Shown: positions 35,427 to 47,508 of the stretch, one piece after another
Layout of the letters: each line of letters begins with the position of its first letter
How positions within the stretch are numbered: the first letter of the stretch is position 1
Assembly: GCF_040581485.1 (NCBI RefSeq)
Contig: NC_090128.1
Span: forward strand, 9,052,001 to 9,116,000
Direction: 5' to 3'
Source: Linepithema humile
Taxonomy: Eukaryota; Arthropoda; Insecta; Hymenoptera; Formicidae
Length of the DNA: 64,000 nucleotides
Made by a program: the position numbers and the translations under genes
The notes under the pieces: model-generated
The model's database searches: none
Told to the model about the DNA's origin: nothing
Seen by the model: the letters and a program-made list of their open reading frames with translations, nothing else

Positions 35427-36037
35427 AAAAGGGGCGAGATAAGATCGCGACTATTATAAGAGCAGACGCGTAAGAAACGGGGCAAATGTCGCGACTCGCC
35501 CGGAGGTTTCGCTCCGCGCTGCGTTTACCTCTCGCAAAGTTTCCGTTAAATTGAAGCACCGAGAATTATTGCCTATGATTATATAACGCCGTTTCGTAAC
35601 GGCGACCATAGTCGAAAGCGGCGCGCGAACCGTCCCGGTACGCGGCGTCTCGCGAAATTTAATTAAAAACTTTCCGGGCAATCTGCTGCGCGGCGTTTCG
35701 AGGGTGCAATTTTTGTGTATCTCCGTTTGCGGTGGAGAATGTACGTTACAACGAATATATTCCAAACACCATCAAGGAATCCTACTCTCTTTGCTTCTCG
35801 CTGTAGTACACTTTAGAAAATTGAATTTTAAGCGATCGTTTTCGAATCGCGACGTATAATCATCAGGCGTCCATTATCCAGATTACATCGGCGGTTTTTG
35901 GCACGACAGATGAGGAGAAACGAAAGTCGAGCGTGCCGCCTGACTTAAAAATGGAACGGGGATGATTTAATATCACGAAGGCAAACGGCGCGCTCTGGTC
36001 CGCGTGAGTTTGAAAACTTTACGATAAGTGTCACGAA

Positions 36038-36397
36038 ATGACGTCAATCACGTTGCGCGGTATCATGTTTCAGCAGAAAATCGAAAGTAATGAATTTCGT
36101 TTCTTGTTTCATTCCCACGTAGCTGCTTCAACATTTACACGAAACAAGAGCGGAGTATGGAACTTAGAAAAAAAAATATACGATGAAATCGATCCGTTAT
36201 TTCATTCGAAGGCTGAGATAAGGCCGAGAGATAATTTAACATGTATACATTGGCTTCGCGTTTTGCATTCTTTTATTGCAAAACAATCGGTTTTGCTGAA
36301 ACGTAGCGAGAGAGATCATCTAGATTCGGGAGGGAGGGGCTGTTGTTTCGTGACTCTTGTTAAGAGGTTTCCACGCGCGTCAATACGCGGCTTATAG
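36038..36397 (+). CDS. Coding-like 119-codon frame, unknown protein
   Basis: ATG at 36,038 opens a 119-codon frame beginning MTSITLRGIMFQQKIESNEF and ending in TAG at 36,397. The residue mix is balanced and free of low-complexity runs for its first 95 codons, unlike most frames in this window. There is no signal peptide, membrane span or motif I recognise, and no clear splice sites or promoter. By length alone such a frame is not significant here. Confidence 0.13.
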   Translation: MTSITLRGIMFQQKIESNEFRFLFHSHVAASTFTRNKSGVWNLEKKIYDEIDPLFHSKAEIRPRDNLTCIHWLRVLHSFIAKQSVLLKRSERDHLDSGGRGCCFVTLVKRFPRASIRGL

Positions 36398-36399
36398 CG

Positions 36400-38430
36400 A
36401 CACCCGAAGCCGGAGGCCACGTTCAGGCGGCATTGCCGTGAAAGTTGCGAGGGAGAACAAAAGCGCCCCGGCTTCGATTTATCTTCCGGCCAGGTTGCAC
36501 GAGGATCCAGCCGAGGAGAGAACTTCTGGCGCGACCATTAAGTGCCGCGCGCACCCCCGCGGCTCGGTAAGGATATTAGCCTGGGAACGTCCGCCTTCGT
36601 CTCGCGGAATCTCCTCGTTTTGATGCGCGGCGGGATGATATTTTATTGTTAATCGACGTCACGATCGACTTTGTTCGCGGTTATCCCCCTAAATCAGATT
36701 TACGACGCTCGAAATGTGGCCCGAGGCGGCGCGTTAAGCTCGCTTCACGCGGAACAGCGTCTCTAACGAATTTTAACCGTGAAACGCGAACACGCTTTCA
36801 ATTCGTCTTTGCACAAGTTTGAAAGTTTCAGAATATCTTGGGCCGGAATACCACTTAATCGTCCGATTGTATTAAACGATAATATAGCGTGTCAGTCTCG
36901 ACTCTCGAACCGCGCATGATTGACGCGAACATTTTCCCAGAGTGAAGTGGACACGTATTGGCCAACCTCGAGGCACGTCGAGTTTAATTTCGCTGCATGG
37001 AGCATTGTTCAGAGTTCCTCACTTTTCTCGGGTGTTAACTCCACGTGCCAAGGTTGCCACGTATATTGGCTGGTAATCCTATGAGCTAACAGAGCTGTAA
37101 TAAAAGTTATTTTATGTTCGTCGTCTAAATGTGCGTCTTTAAAATACCAATAATGCATTTTTTTATGTGCACCGAAGAACTGTTATTTTGGTCACTTTGA
37201 CAGTCAAATCTGTACATTGATTTTTATAAATTTTTCTTTGTCTACTTAATGAGAAAAAAATTAGTTCTACATTCATTATGAAGAATTTGTAGATGAAAAA
37301 GATATGGAACATTCTATTTATTATATTGCGTACAGATAGCGTGTGTAACAGAACAGTTGTTTACGTCAGGATTTTCAACAATAAATTTATGTCGGTGAAG
37401 AAAATATTAATTGATTAAAAATCAATTTGTTTTTTCAATACGAAACTTTCAAACTTGCGCAAAGAATAAATAAATGTGAGATAGGAAGCTATTTTTCTAA
37501 ACAAGCGTCAATTTTCTAGCTAAAGGAATGAACGTCAGCGAGTTTGGCTCGATAGGCAATCAAAATTTTATCGATTTTCTATGTATTACGGAATATAGCA
37601 CGGAAGATAGAAATATTCGCGAATAAAAATTCGCGCGCGCACGATGCCAGGTAGGAAGAATTGCAGCATATTGCTAGAAAGGATTTTTTGCGAATATATC
37701 ATTGAAATATAACGATCTTGTAAAGGATAGCAAAAGATTATTATATAGTCGCAGAAAATTACCGAGAAAGAGGCGGTGAGATAGAAGGCATTGGTGTCAG
37801 CGGTGGGATACTGAAGGCCGAAATGAGGCGATTTCGATGTTAAAAGAACGCGCTTACTTACGTGGAGGAATGAAAAATAAAATAAAAGATAAAAATTTTA
37901 AATCGTCAGGTCGGCACCAGATGCGTAAATGCGTAAATGCCTTACGAAATGGATTTACCTACATAATGGACACGAAAATTCGATTTCTGACAGCGAGAAA
38001 AAAAAGCAAAGAAGTGATGCACAATGTTAACAAGAAAAACGTATTTATATGGAAAAAGTGTAATTCTACAATTACATAGAAGAAAAATAATTAATATTGT
38101 AACATAAATAATTAAATTATATCTTTTCATATGCGCTATGAATATACAGATAAGATTAAAAAAAATATGTGGACTTCGCTGAATAACTATGCAAATTCAA
38201 ATGTTGATGTTGATTAAAGATCATGAGATAAAATTCACGGACATAGAGAATGGAATTCGGAGAATGCAGACAAAAGGACTCTAAGCTTATCGAATAGTAG
38301 TAAGCCGCATCCCGAAGAATTCACGAGAGAGTAATTCACGCAAACAGAGCAAGACAATCACGCGCCGAAGAACCACAATGCTGCGAATTAAAAAACGTAT
38401 CGCGCCGACAAAGAGCGAATCCTTTGAAGG
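36400..38430. other. No recognised gene; AT-rich from 37.1 to 38.3 kb
   Basis: A GC-rich segment at 36,400-36,800 with a GTAAGG donor-like site at 36,567 gives way to AT-rich DNA. The 80-codon frame at 37,837-38,079 is Lys/Asn-rich, as expected of AT-rich DNA. Confidence 0.6.
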
Positions 38431-38439
38431 CGGGATGCG

Positions 38440-39425
38440 TAAGAAGCGGCGAATAAAAAAAAAAGAGGAAGAGCGGAAAAAAAGAGGAAACTTAAACAAT
38501 GGACATTTAAACCGAGTTATTCCGCGAGGATTTCCGAGGGACACTGCCGACTGCGAATTTCGTTACGGATTCTCGACGTCTCCGGTTTCTCGCTCTCGCG
38601 ACATGAAATTTATAAAAGATTTTCCCCGAGAGATTTAATCTCCGGGCTTAATCGAAAAGTAAGCGTAAGATCGAGAGATCCATGCGAGAGGACACAGGGA
38701 ATCTGAGAAGGAAGGGTGCAGGGAAGGGGAGGGGGGAGGGAAAGATGCGTTCGATAAAGTCCGCAGAATGGATTCGTCCGCAGTGTCGCCGTAAGGAGGA
38801 AAGTCCGTCCGCTCGAGCCGGCGAGCGAGCGGAAACTCAAGAATGCGGAGGAGCGAAATAAAAGGACTCTAAGTCCAAAGGAGGATGCTGAGCTTCGGTC
38901 TGAGAGGGATGAGACCGCGGCGTAGAAGGAGGACGACGATCGGGACGGGAGGAAGAGCCAAGCGGCAGAAACGGCAAAGCAGAGAGACAGAGAGAGAGAG
39001 AGAGAAAGCGAAAAGAAGACGGAGCGAGCGCAAAGGACGAGTCGGCGAGTGCGAGAAGAAGAGAGACGTCGAGGATGCTGAAGAACAAGAAGAGCGGCGG
39101 GACGAGAGGAGGTGGGACGGCCTAAGGTAGCGAGAGTGGAATACTGGAATGCGCTCCCAGAGGCCATTTCAGTTCGATGTCCTCCGTTCGCTCTCCTGTC
39201 TTGCCCACTCCAAGCATCTTCCTCCTTCCCGTCCCTCTCTCTTTCCCTCTGTCTGTCCTCTTTTCTCTTTGTCCCTCCGCTTCGCCACGTTTCTTCTCTC
39301 AGCCGATGTGATCTCTCGGTCTTTCTCTTTTCTTCCATCCTGTTTCTTATACATTTGCTTCTATTTCTCTCTCTTTTTCGTCCTCCGCGTTCCTTTCGCA
39401 AAGCTACGCAGCATCTTTCACCTAG
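38440..39425 (+). other. Purine-rich block switching to a pyrimidine-rich block
   Basis: From about 38,440 to 39,130 the + strand is strongly purine-rich (GGA, GAA and AGA runs, plus a GA microsatellite at 38,987-39,005). From about 39,180 to 39,420 it is strongly pyrimidine-rich (CTCTTT, CCTTCC and TTTCTC runs). Long frames on both strands (for example 263 codons on -, 38,610-39,401) are Arg/Glu- or Ser/Leu-rich translations of this asymmetry. I call no gene. Confidence 0.7.
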
Positions 39426-39434
39426 AGCCTAAGC

Positions 39435-39460
39435 GATCCTTGGCCATTAATCCAAGGATC
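39435..39460. repeat. Perfect hairpin GATCCTTGG / CCAAGGATC
   Basis: A 9-bp perfect stem around an 8-base loop (CCATTAAT), just after the pyrimidine-rich block. Confidence 0.8.
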
Positions 39461-39469
39461 CACTACGCG

Positions 39470-40260
39470 GCCTACGGGGATCTCTATTGCTCTTTCTACG
39501 CGACATCCGCGCGCAGCCCGCGCGCTGGCCTCTGCTTGCGTCGGTCATCGGCTTCGTTTCGCTCCGCGGGACCACCTCGACGATCCAGACGCGTCGTCTT
39601 TCGGGTATGCGACGTCATTCCCGGTCATTGGTCCGACGTGGGTTTTCACGAGTACCGCCGTAATTCGCTCGAGCGTTGCCGCGCAACGTTCGTGCGTTCC
39701 TCAGAGCACCGAGCAGAATACAGATAGCCTTTACAATACGTATCAATTACTATTCGCATTAATCTCGCACTCATTTGTACAAATATGTTTAAGAATTTTT
39801 TAATACATATTTGTTTACAATTAATGTAGAATTTAGTTTAACATATTCTTTTTGCATTTATGAAATTGATTTTACTAATTTTTTTTTGTTTAATTGGCAT
39901 GTGTTTTTAGAGTGGATATAGAAATAGAAAAATTTTAATCATAATAAATTAGGAAAAATAGAAAAATTTAGGATACAGCTTGAGAATAGAAAAAAAAGAG
40001 GGCATTTCTACAGGAACCGGAACACCTGGTGATTCTAGGTATTTACAATCTGAAGACCTCCGACCGGTAATCGGTGTTTCCCACGGTTTGATGAGCTTTT
40101 CGCTGGGCTTTAACAAGCATTTTTCTGTGTAGTACAAGTCTACTCTCAATCGCGTACTCTACGCTCGCCCGTGACTTCGTCGCAAAGTCGGTGGAGCTTT
40201 ATCGCGCCGGCGACATGTGTCGCACTCGCAGTTCCGCGAGCCACCTTGTACGTATATTAT
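39470..40260. other. No recognised gene; one coding-like minus-strand patch
   Basis: On the - strand, 39,949-40,149 is open for 66 codons with a protein-like mix (TEKCLLKPSEKLIKPWETPI near its start) and low CpG compared with the neighbourhood. It starts only at a TTG codon and has an in-frame TAG upstream. If real it would be an internal exon. No family is recognised. Confidence 0.3.
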
Positions 40261-40279
40261 GTGTGTGTGTGTGTGTGTG
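40261..40279 (+). repeat. (GT)n microsatellite
   Basis: About nine GT units. Confidence 0.95.
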
Positions 40280-40509
40280 AGTATGTGTACGAGCAAACGC
40301 GAGTGCGCGCAATCGTACCTTATCCTCCGGAGTATTGTTACCGTCGCGAATCGTACTACGCCAGCTATCTCTACGTGCGGATCGTGCCTGCGGTGTCAGC
40401 AGCGTCGAGCCGCGATAAAACAAAAAAAAGAAATAAAAAAAAAATGAAAAAAGTGATGAAATGTCCCATCGCGTGGATTCACGCGTCGCTTTTCGTCGCT
40501 TGAACAAGC

Positions 40510-43500
40510 CCGCGGACTACCGTTTCTGTCACATCAGTTTTCCCAAACTTCTTGCTAGCCTTTGAATAATTTTTATATGAATGTTTTTTTATGTCTCAGA
40601 AAAATTTCAAGCCGAGAAATTACAAGTAAATATCTTTGTAAAAAGTAAGGTTTTAAGTACTGATTAATCATCAATCTTCTAAATTAACTAGTTTGAGAGA
40701 TCAATGTTCAGTTTAGGCTTGAAATAGCATTTGTTGTTTACATAATTTCAATGAATTCTAATTCTTTGGAATTTTAATGTATTATTTTCCTAATTATCAA
40801 AATATTTTTGAGCATTGAGAAATTGCACGAAATAATTATCTTTCTCGAAACCACCAGTTATTTGTTGTTGTAAAAATGTACTCAAGTATTCTTGATATTC
40901 TATTAATAAAGATCACATATAAATTTATGCGAGAAGTTGAAAGAAAAATTTGACAGATGTAAAGCAGTCTGTTACCGATGACATAAATGACGACCTAATT
41001 GTACACAGTGCGACAGCGATAATCAATAGGAACTCCATTCTTGTCGATCCTCATTTACGTCAATAGTTTCCTTGGCAGCGTATGTGAGCACATACGTCGA
41101 AGTGTCATAATAATCGACGTACGCCGGCGACAATAGCATATTCATTGTTTTCGTGGAGGAAGTGCTTATCGGTGTATTTTCGAAATTATCCGCTTTACAT
41201 GCGTGCGTCACTAGAGATATCACAAGGAAGTAGATAAAGAAATTTTTACGTAAGTGAAAATCGAAATAAATAAATTTTCATGAAACAAAAGTGAGCGGTC
41301 GAAGCGGCGCCGTTCGTCTGATTAACGTCAGGCGAGCGAATAAGGAAGTTGTAAAAATCTTCAATTTGTTTAAATCGCATATATTAAGATACGCGCATGG
41401 AAGAGAAGAAAGGAGGGAGGAACGAGAGGTTTTCCAAGGTTGTTTTGGCATTAGTGTCGTGAGCCTTAAAAAACGCATTGTTAAGAAAATTGCTAATTAG
41501 CCGATAATCGCTGACCTTGCCAAAGTTGTCTGAGAAGAACGAGAGGAGATAAACCATAGCGCGATGCAGCACGGACTCCGTGTGAACCAAAGTCGCTCGC
41601 TAATCTCTCACCAATCGGACCGGTCAGAGACCACTGATGACTATGAAAAATACGCGCTACCACTCGGCCTTGAAATATTTCATGCGATCGCCACCTACGT
41701 GCGTGTCCCGTCGCGAAGAGCAGCGGGCCCGCGACGACGGCACGTGTGTTTATATGCATACGAGTGCGCGAGCGCGCTTACACGAGTACATCGGCACGAG
41801 GAGGCATCAGCCTTGGTGCAGCGGGCAGCCTTGATCTCCGGCAGTGGTTCGTTAGCTGCGCTAATGACCAGGCGGGTTATTAGGATACCACTGCAAATTT
41901 ATCGATACCGAAGCGCGATATTCGTCGCATTTGCAGCGATACATTTAAAGATACGATATGGGAAAAGTATATTAGATTAGCATATTAAAAATGCGACTTA
42001 TCAATTGTTTTTTTAAGTATTGAAACCTTGATTCGATTTAAAAAACAAAACACTATATCTAAGAGACATAATTTTTTATGTAGGTGATTGAGAATTTTTT
42101 TATTGCTAAATATTGTACTTATCTTGTTTTATAGTTCAACAAAATTTAGTTGCAATGTTTTGTATAAAAATGTAGATTTGCGAACCCAAGTGTTTCAAGT
42201 ACGTACATTTAGTGTGAAAAATATTACTCGAAAAAGATATAAATTAATATAAATTCCGAGTCCCTCCAAACGCATTAATTTACGTAATGAAGTCTTTAAA
42301 TAAAATAGGAGAAATTCCTATACGACTGGATTTTGCTCCAAAAAGTGATCGTCCTTCAGGTGTTATTAACGATCCCGTTGGAAACAACAAAAACACAAGA
42401 GGTTTAGGTAATATTGCAAAAATTCTATATTGACATAAATAATTCATTTGCAACACGTGGAAATTTCATATGCCTCGAGACTGGTTTTGTGGCATTATTC
42501 CGGTGTTATTTATTCTATGATAATTATATGCGAGATCAGTTATCGCGCCGTGATCGTTACAAAATTCCGCGACCGATCGTCTGCCCAAGCTGTCCGGGTA
42601 GTTTTATATCTTGACGATCGCGAGAGTTAATGCGAAAGAGAGAGAACGAGATGATGAAGAAACCAAAACGATGTCTCTTGGGAATGCATTAACTTGAATA
42701 ATTTATAATATTCACAACGGCGAATAAGCGAAAACGATTATGTATTCGTTAAAGTTCAGTGAATTCGAATTGGCTAAGTTTCGCCGTTAATTTATTCAAC
42801 TTTTGTTGCTAAAAAAGTGTGTTATTATCCCGTCCGATCAGTCAAGGACGCTCAAGCATCCGCTGCTACAAAGTAGCACATTATGTTGTTACCAAGTCGG
42901 CGAGCAAGCAGATTGAGGATGTTTAAATCCTTGATATATATATATATCTCTTTCTTTCTCTCTCTTGATAACGAGAAAATACAGAATATTGAAGCGAATC
43001 GAAGAATAATCTTAGGCGCGCGATTTGATTTGTCTGTCAGATGGATGTTTACGAATCACCGATCTCGTAAAGTGGACAACTGAAGACCTTTCGCGCGCAA
43101 TTAACGGCGATATAAATAATCATTGACGATTAATAAACGTCGTGTGCGCGAAACCTTGATTCTGATGTTTACAGATGAACGTAAATTAATTCCCGCCGTA
43201 TTAATGACAACGGCGTGTCATTCTATAATCGTCAGTTCCTCTTTTTTTTCGCGACGATCCTTTCCTTCGAGCCGCTTTCAAGCCACGGGTGGTCCGATCC
43301 TACGCGCCGCGTCGGCGATAGTCACTTGCATCTCGCGATCTCAACTAATTATAGTGACAACCTGATAAAGAGACGCTTAGTACCGCCCATTATGCTCGCG
43401 GCGCAGCTTTCTATCACGCTTTCTATTCACGGAGAAGGATATCAAAATCTCCGATTGAGATTTGTTTACTCGCTCGGTTCGATAATCGTGCAAGTCCATT

Positions 43501-44200
43501 AGATAGCGAGACACGCATCAGTAGGACTGATATATTGTATTACGAAGAAAAAATGGCAGATAAAATTATACAAATATTAATCCTGTTAAATAATTCTGTT
43601 AAATTATTATTTATCAGTCTTCTGGAGTAATATTGTTCTAAGAAATAATTTTTTTGTATTCTTTAACGACTCCAAGAAACGCGCTTATGCAGACATGTTT
43701 TATTTATTTTTCTTTTCCTTTATCTATTTTTTATCTATTTTTTTCCGTTATCTTTACGACGTAATCTTTAATGACTGTTATTTGAATAATTTCTGAGACT
43801 AATAGTTTTTAATAATATTTCAGTTAATATTTAGAAATTTAGAGGTAATTAACGTAAATGGTAAATTTAATAGTAGCTCATCAAGGCAAATGATAAAACT
43901 CGAAAATTCATTAAGACTAAACTGAATAACGGAATAAATGCTTCTTAATCGTGGCATATACGGAAAACTGCGACGGTTTTTTTTATAATCACAATAGAAT
44001 CACTCGCCCAGGATATGATGTCCTAGCGAGGGGGATAAATTATAGCGCGGTGGATTTATGAACATCGAAACTTTATCCGCTGCAGGCCGTACACAATAAA
44101 GCGTATCGAGCGATAATAGAATTGGCCGCTGTCGCGATGGAACGGCCGCTGTTGCGACGTGTCGCGCCGATTGCATAAGAGCGCGCGGAGCAGTTGAGAA
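40510..44200. other. No recognised gene; mostly AT-rich
   Basis: AT-rich DNA at 40,510-41,280, 41,980-42,830 and 43,510-43,990, with mixed segments between. A (TA)n run lies at 42,934-42,947. A donor-like ACGTAAGTG at about 41,250 has no partner. Confidence 0.6.
42934..42947 (+). repeat. (TA)n run
   Basis: Seven TA units followed by a CTTTCTCTCTC tract. Confidence 0.85.
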
Positions 44201-44201
44201 C

Positions 44202-44245
44202 AGAGAGAGAGGGAGAGAGAGAAGAAAGAAAGTGGGAGAGAAAGA
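44202..44245 (+). repeat. Compound (GA)n microsatellite
   Basis: GA units with GG, AAGAAAG and TGG interruptions. A second GA tract lies at 44,541-44,569. Both give Ser-Leu repeats on the - strand. Confidence 0.9.
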
Positions 44246-44569
44246 GGGATACCTCTTGTGGATGAGAAAGAATTATGGCTTTTGGACCAGTGCACAAAGG
44301 TGTCGTAGCGCGCGAATAAAAAGCCGAGTGCCGATAAGCCAAGTTGGCAGAGTTCGAGTCACGCGGGGGCCCGAGAAGCGGAAGAAGATCGCCGCGGGTG
44401 GCACAGGGGGCGGGAGGGGGGAGGAAGGAATACCGAGCGGCATCTCCTAGCGAGTGACTCCTAGCTAATCTCAAGACTGCTACTATCCACAGAAAGGTAG
44501 CCCATCTCTTTTTCTCGGACGCAATAATACATCCGGCGTAAGGAGAGAGAAAGAAAGAGAGAGAGAGAA

Positions 44570-46140
44570 TGGGAGAGAAAAAAAGGCGCGCTCCTGGCAC
44601 GGCCGCAAGAGACATCTCATTTGGCTGAATCTGAGAATGCGGATACGGAGCGGAGCGCGAGTAAACAGTCGCCGCGAAATTGATTCAATTGCGTTACGCG
44701 GTTATGCTAATCGAGCTATTAACGAATGCGGAAGTGGCGACCGTATATCAATTTCGCGTTTCCGATCGATGATAACCGCCGTGGATTAAACGCCGCCGCC
44801 GCGTATCCACGTTCGCTTATCTTGTTTGCCGATCGATCTCGGCGAAATCGATAATATGCAAAACCGCGATCCTCTGTGGTGGAACTTTTTTTTATTTTTT
44901 TTGCTAATTTCAATCGATTATTATTCAATCTCGATCAAAACATTCGCCACTGACGTAATATATGCTTTTTAGATCGGTATCATATGTGACACATATATGT
45001 ACTAACATCGTGATATGTGAGTCTATTTCTACTTAACAGTCACAATACATACGTACAAGAATATGTCAAATATGGACTACTAAATCGTGATTATAAAAAG
45101 GAGAAAAACAACAATAAATTTCGCGCAAATGAAACAATCTGCATAATTCGACACTTTACATGATAGATGTATAAAATATTACCTGACATAATAAGCATTC
45201 ATTCTGATAGAAATCTAATTATTTAGCAATATATTCAAAACGCGCATGTGTAGTTTGTTTATTATTTCATTAAAAATTCCATCAATCTTCAATAACCGTT
45301 CGCGAATTAATGACCGCTTTATTATTATGCGCGATCGCGAAATGGATTCACGTAACGGGGGTCGAAATTCTGCGAACGTTAATTCGACTCGATTCGCTAG
45401 TGGGTCATCGATATAGTTTCAACTGCGCCCACCCTCTCGCTTCCACGATTTTTACAAGCGTCTCGTGTACGCTCAATTAGGCCAGCTCGGTGCAGGCGCG
45501 TACACCGGACGGCTTTAACGGCCCTTACAATCTTATCGCTCGTTAAATGAAAGAAAGGAAACCGAGCGGCCAGTGGGAAACGACTATCGACAACATAAGG
45601 AAGCAATCATCCCCACGGAGTCCGCTCCGTTTGCCCTTAAAGCGCAAGATCGATCGTATCCTTTCCAAATGCCGGTCATCGACCGAAAGGTCCAAACGTA
45701 TTCTTCTCAATCGCGAACGCTCCGTTAAACTCCCTCCCATTGTCCGAATAAATCATCGACGTGCTAACGAGTGCGGTGGAAAGATAAATCGCACGCCTTT
45801 TTTTTTTCTTCTTTTCACCGGATAAACCGAGGATCGTATATTATCGCTCGCGCGAACAGAGTGTTTTTGAAGAGTAAACGTCGCGCTGTTACGCCTCTTT
45901 CTTTCATAGTGCAAAAAAAATTGCCCGGCGAATTCTCGTTACTCGAGGGCCACCCCTCGGCGTGTGAGAAACTGCGATAAAAAATTGAACGCGCGCGATT
46001 GCGCGAATGATTTCGATACGTTCGTTCGTGAACGGCCCGTGTGTGTCCTTTATTCGCATCGAATTACGAAATCGAACGGGCGCTGTCCCGAGGTCAACAA
46101 ACAGAGAGCAGAAGCATGACTCATGCGTGCACGCGCGTAT
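44570..46140. other. No recognised gene
   Basis: GC-rich to 44,850, AT-rich at 44,930-45,320, then mixed. Frames at 45,547-46,275 overlap on both strands. Confidence 0.6.
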
Positions 46141-46145
46141 ATCTC

Positions 46146-46182
46146 GAGAGAGAGAGAGAGAGAGCGCGCTCGCGCGCGCGCG
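46146..46182 (+). repeat. (GA)n followed by (CG)n
   Basis: About nine GA units run directly into an alternating CG stretch (one TC interruption) of about 18 bases. Confidence 0.95.
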
Positions 46183-46189
46183 TCTCAGG

Positions 46190-46539
46190 TTCTGGAAGCA
46201 ACGCTCCGGAGGAGCAGCAGTTCGCCGATTGTACCGAAGTGGTGGATGACGACGTCGCGTCCGGGCGCGTTGCACTCGAAGAACGGCAACACGAGTCGAC
46301 TATGCATCCTCGCATTCCTCTCTCACGCTGCGGCGGCGGCCGGCCGGCCAGGGCCGGCGGCCCACACACAACTATCAAACATTAGAGGGGGCCCCCGATG
46401 GCCACCGCGCTCGTATAAGGTCTGTCTCGCCTCCGTGGGCCCCTCCTGTCCCACCCTACACTGGTCTCCATCCTCCTTGCCTCACCCTCCGGCCACGCGG
46501 CGGATCATACATACGCACGGATACGAAGAGAGCGAGAGA

Positions 46540-46540
<1 letters not shown>
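46190..46540. other. Very GC-rich stretch, no gene recognised
   Basis: Includes GGCGGCGGCCGGCCGGCC near 46,330 and GGCCGGCGGCCC at about 46,352. The 160-codon + frame over this part ends in a translated GA repeat, so I do not call it. Confidence 0.6.

Positions 46541-46544
<4 letters not shown>

Positions 46545-46576
<32 letters not shown>
46545..46576 (+). repeat. (GA)16 microsatellite
   Basis: About 16 uninterrupted GA units inside a longer GA-rich stretch at 46,526-46,590. Confidence 0.95.
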
Positions 46577-46581
<5 letters not shown>

Positions 46582-47490
46582 AGGAGAGAAATCGAGTACA
46601 TGTAGCTTGATACAATCCCGGTCGACGGACCGGCCCGGTCGGACCCAAGCTCCTGCTGGACCCTCGTCCCAGCGTTCCAAGAAGTCGCAGACTGCAACGA
46701 GGAAAGTGCCAACTCCGTTGCAGACACAAAAGAGGCGGCCGTCCGCGCCGATCAGGCCGTGACGTAGCCGCTTTTGCAACAAAGTGTGCAAGCAATATTT
46801 TTCTCATGGGTTGTATTGTACTTTGCGAGTTTAACCCGCTCAGTGGTCACGAGAAGCAAAGAATCAAGGGCCTACGGTCAGATCGAGTTATAATATCGCG
46901 CTCAGAAATCGAAAAATGCAAGCCAACCGGTCGCTAACTGTAAAATTAAAAAAAACATCGAGCCGATAAAGAAATATTTCGAATTTTTTATCTTATATTC
47001 TATATTCGCAGAAACGCTCTTTTGTCGTTCATTAAGTTATTATATTACGATTAGTGTTTTGTAATTCTTAATTCGCACCTCTGTTATACAATTACCGTAA
47101 TGGTTTATAACGAATAATATCTGTCGTGTCTGTCGATACTTAATGTATTACGCAATAACTGGCCGAAAATTATTAGTTATGACAATATGCCGCGCGGAGA
47201 AAGTGTGCGAAATACGGAGGTCGGCGTGCAGAAACGGCGAAACCGCAGAGAAATAACAGGTAATTCGAGATATTTGGGTTCGGACGAGTCTGATGGAAGA
47301 AAGCCAGTTCGTCATCGATTGTGAAAGCATTAAGCAACGTCAGCTGTCGGCAGAACGGTGCAGGGCGCAGGATAGGGCAGGCGACAGAGGCGACTGTCGT
47401 AGTTCGTGCGATTCATTAGTTAAATAATGCCGGCACGGCTCGGTCATCGGCCGAAGATCGTCGGCGCAATTGCTCGATTGACCGGTCGCC

Positions 47491-47508
47491 GTCGACCAGG
47501 TCGACCAG
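47491..47508 (+). repeat. Tandem GTCGACCAG x2
   Basis: Two adjacent perfect 9-base copies. They include the CTGGTCGAC word (reverse complement) found in three other places. Confidence 0.85.

Noticed and set aside
38610..39401. 263-codon minus frame with Ser-Leu repeats and a 192-codon plus frame overlapping it
   Set aside because: Both are translations of the purine/pyrimidine-biased block and its GA microsatellite.
44350..44375. GAGTTCGAGTCAC as a tRNA T-loop
   Set aside because: No acceptor or anticodon stem can be drawn around it.
46041..46605. Overlapping 114- and 160-codon plus frames
   Set aside because: Built around two GA microsatellites and a GC-rich stretch, with competing frames on the other strand.
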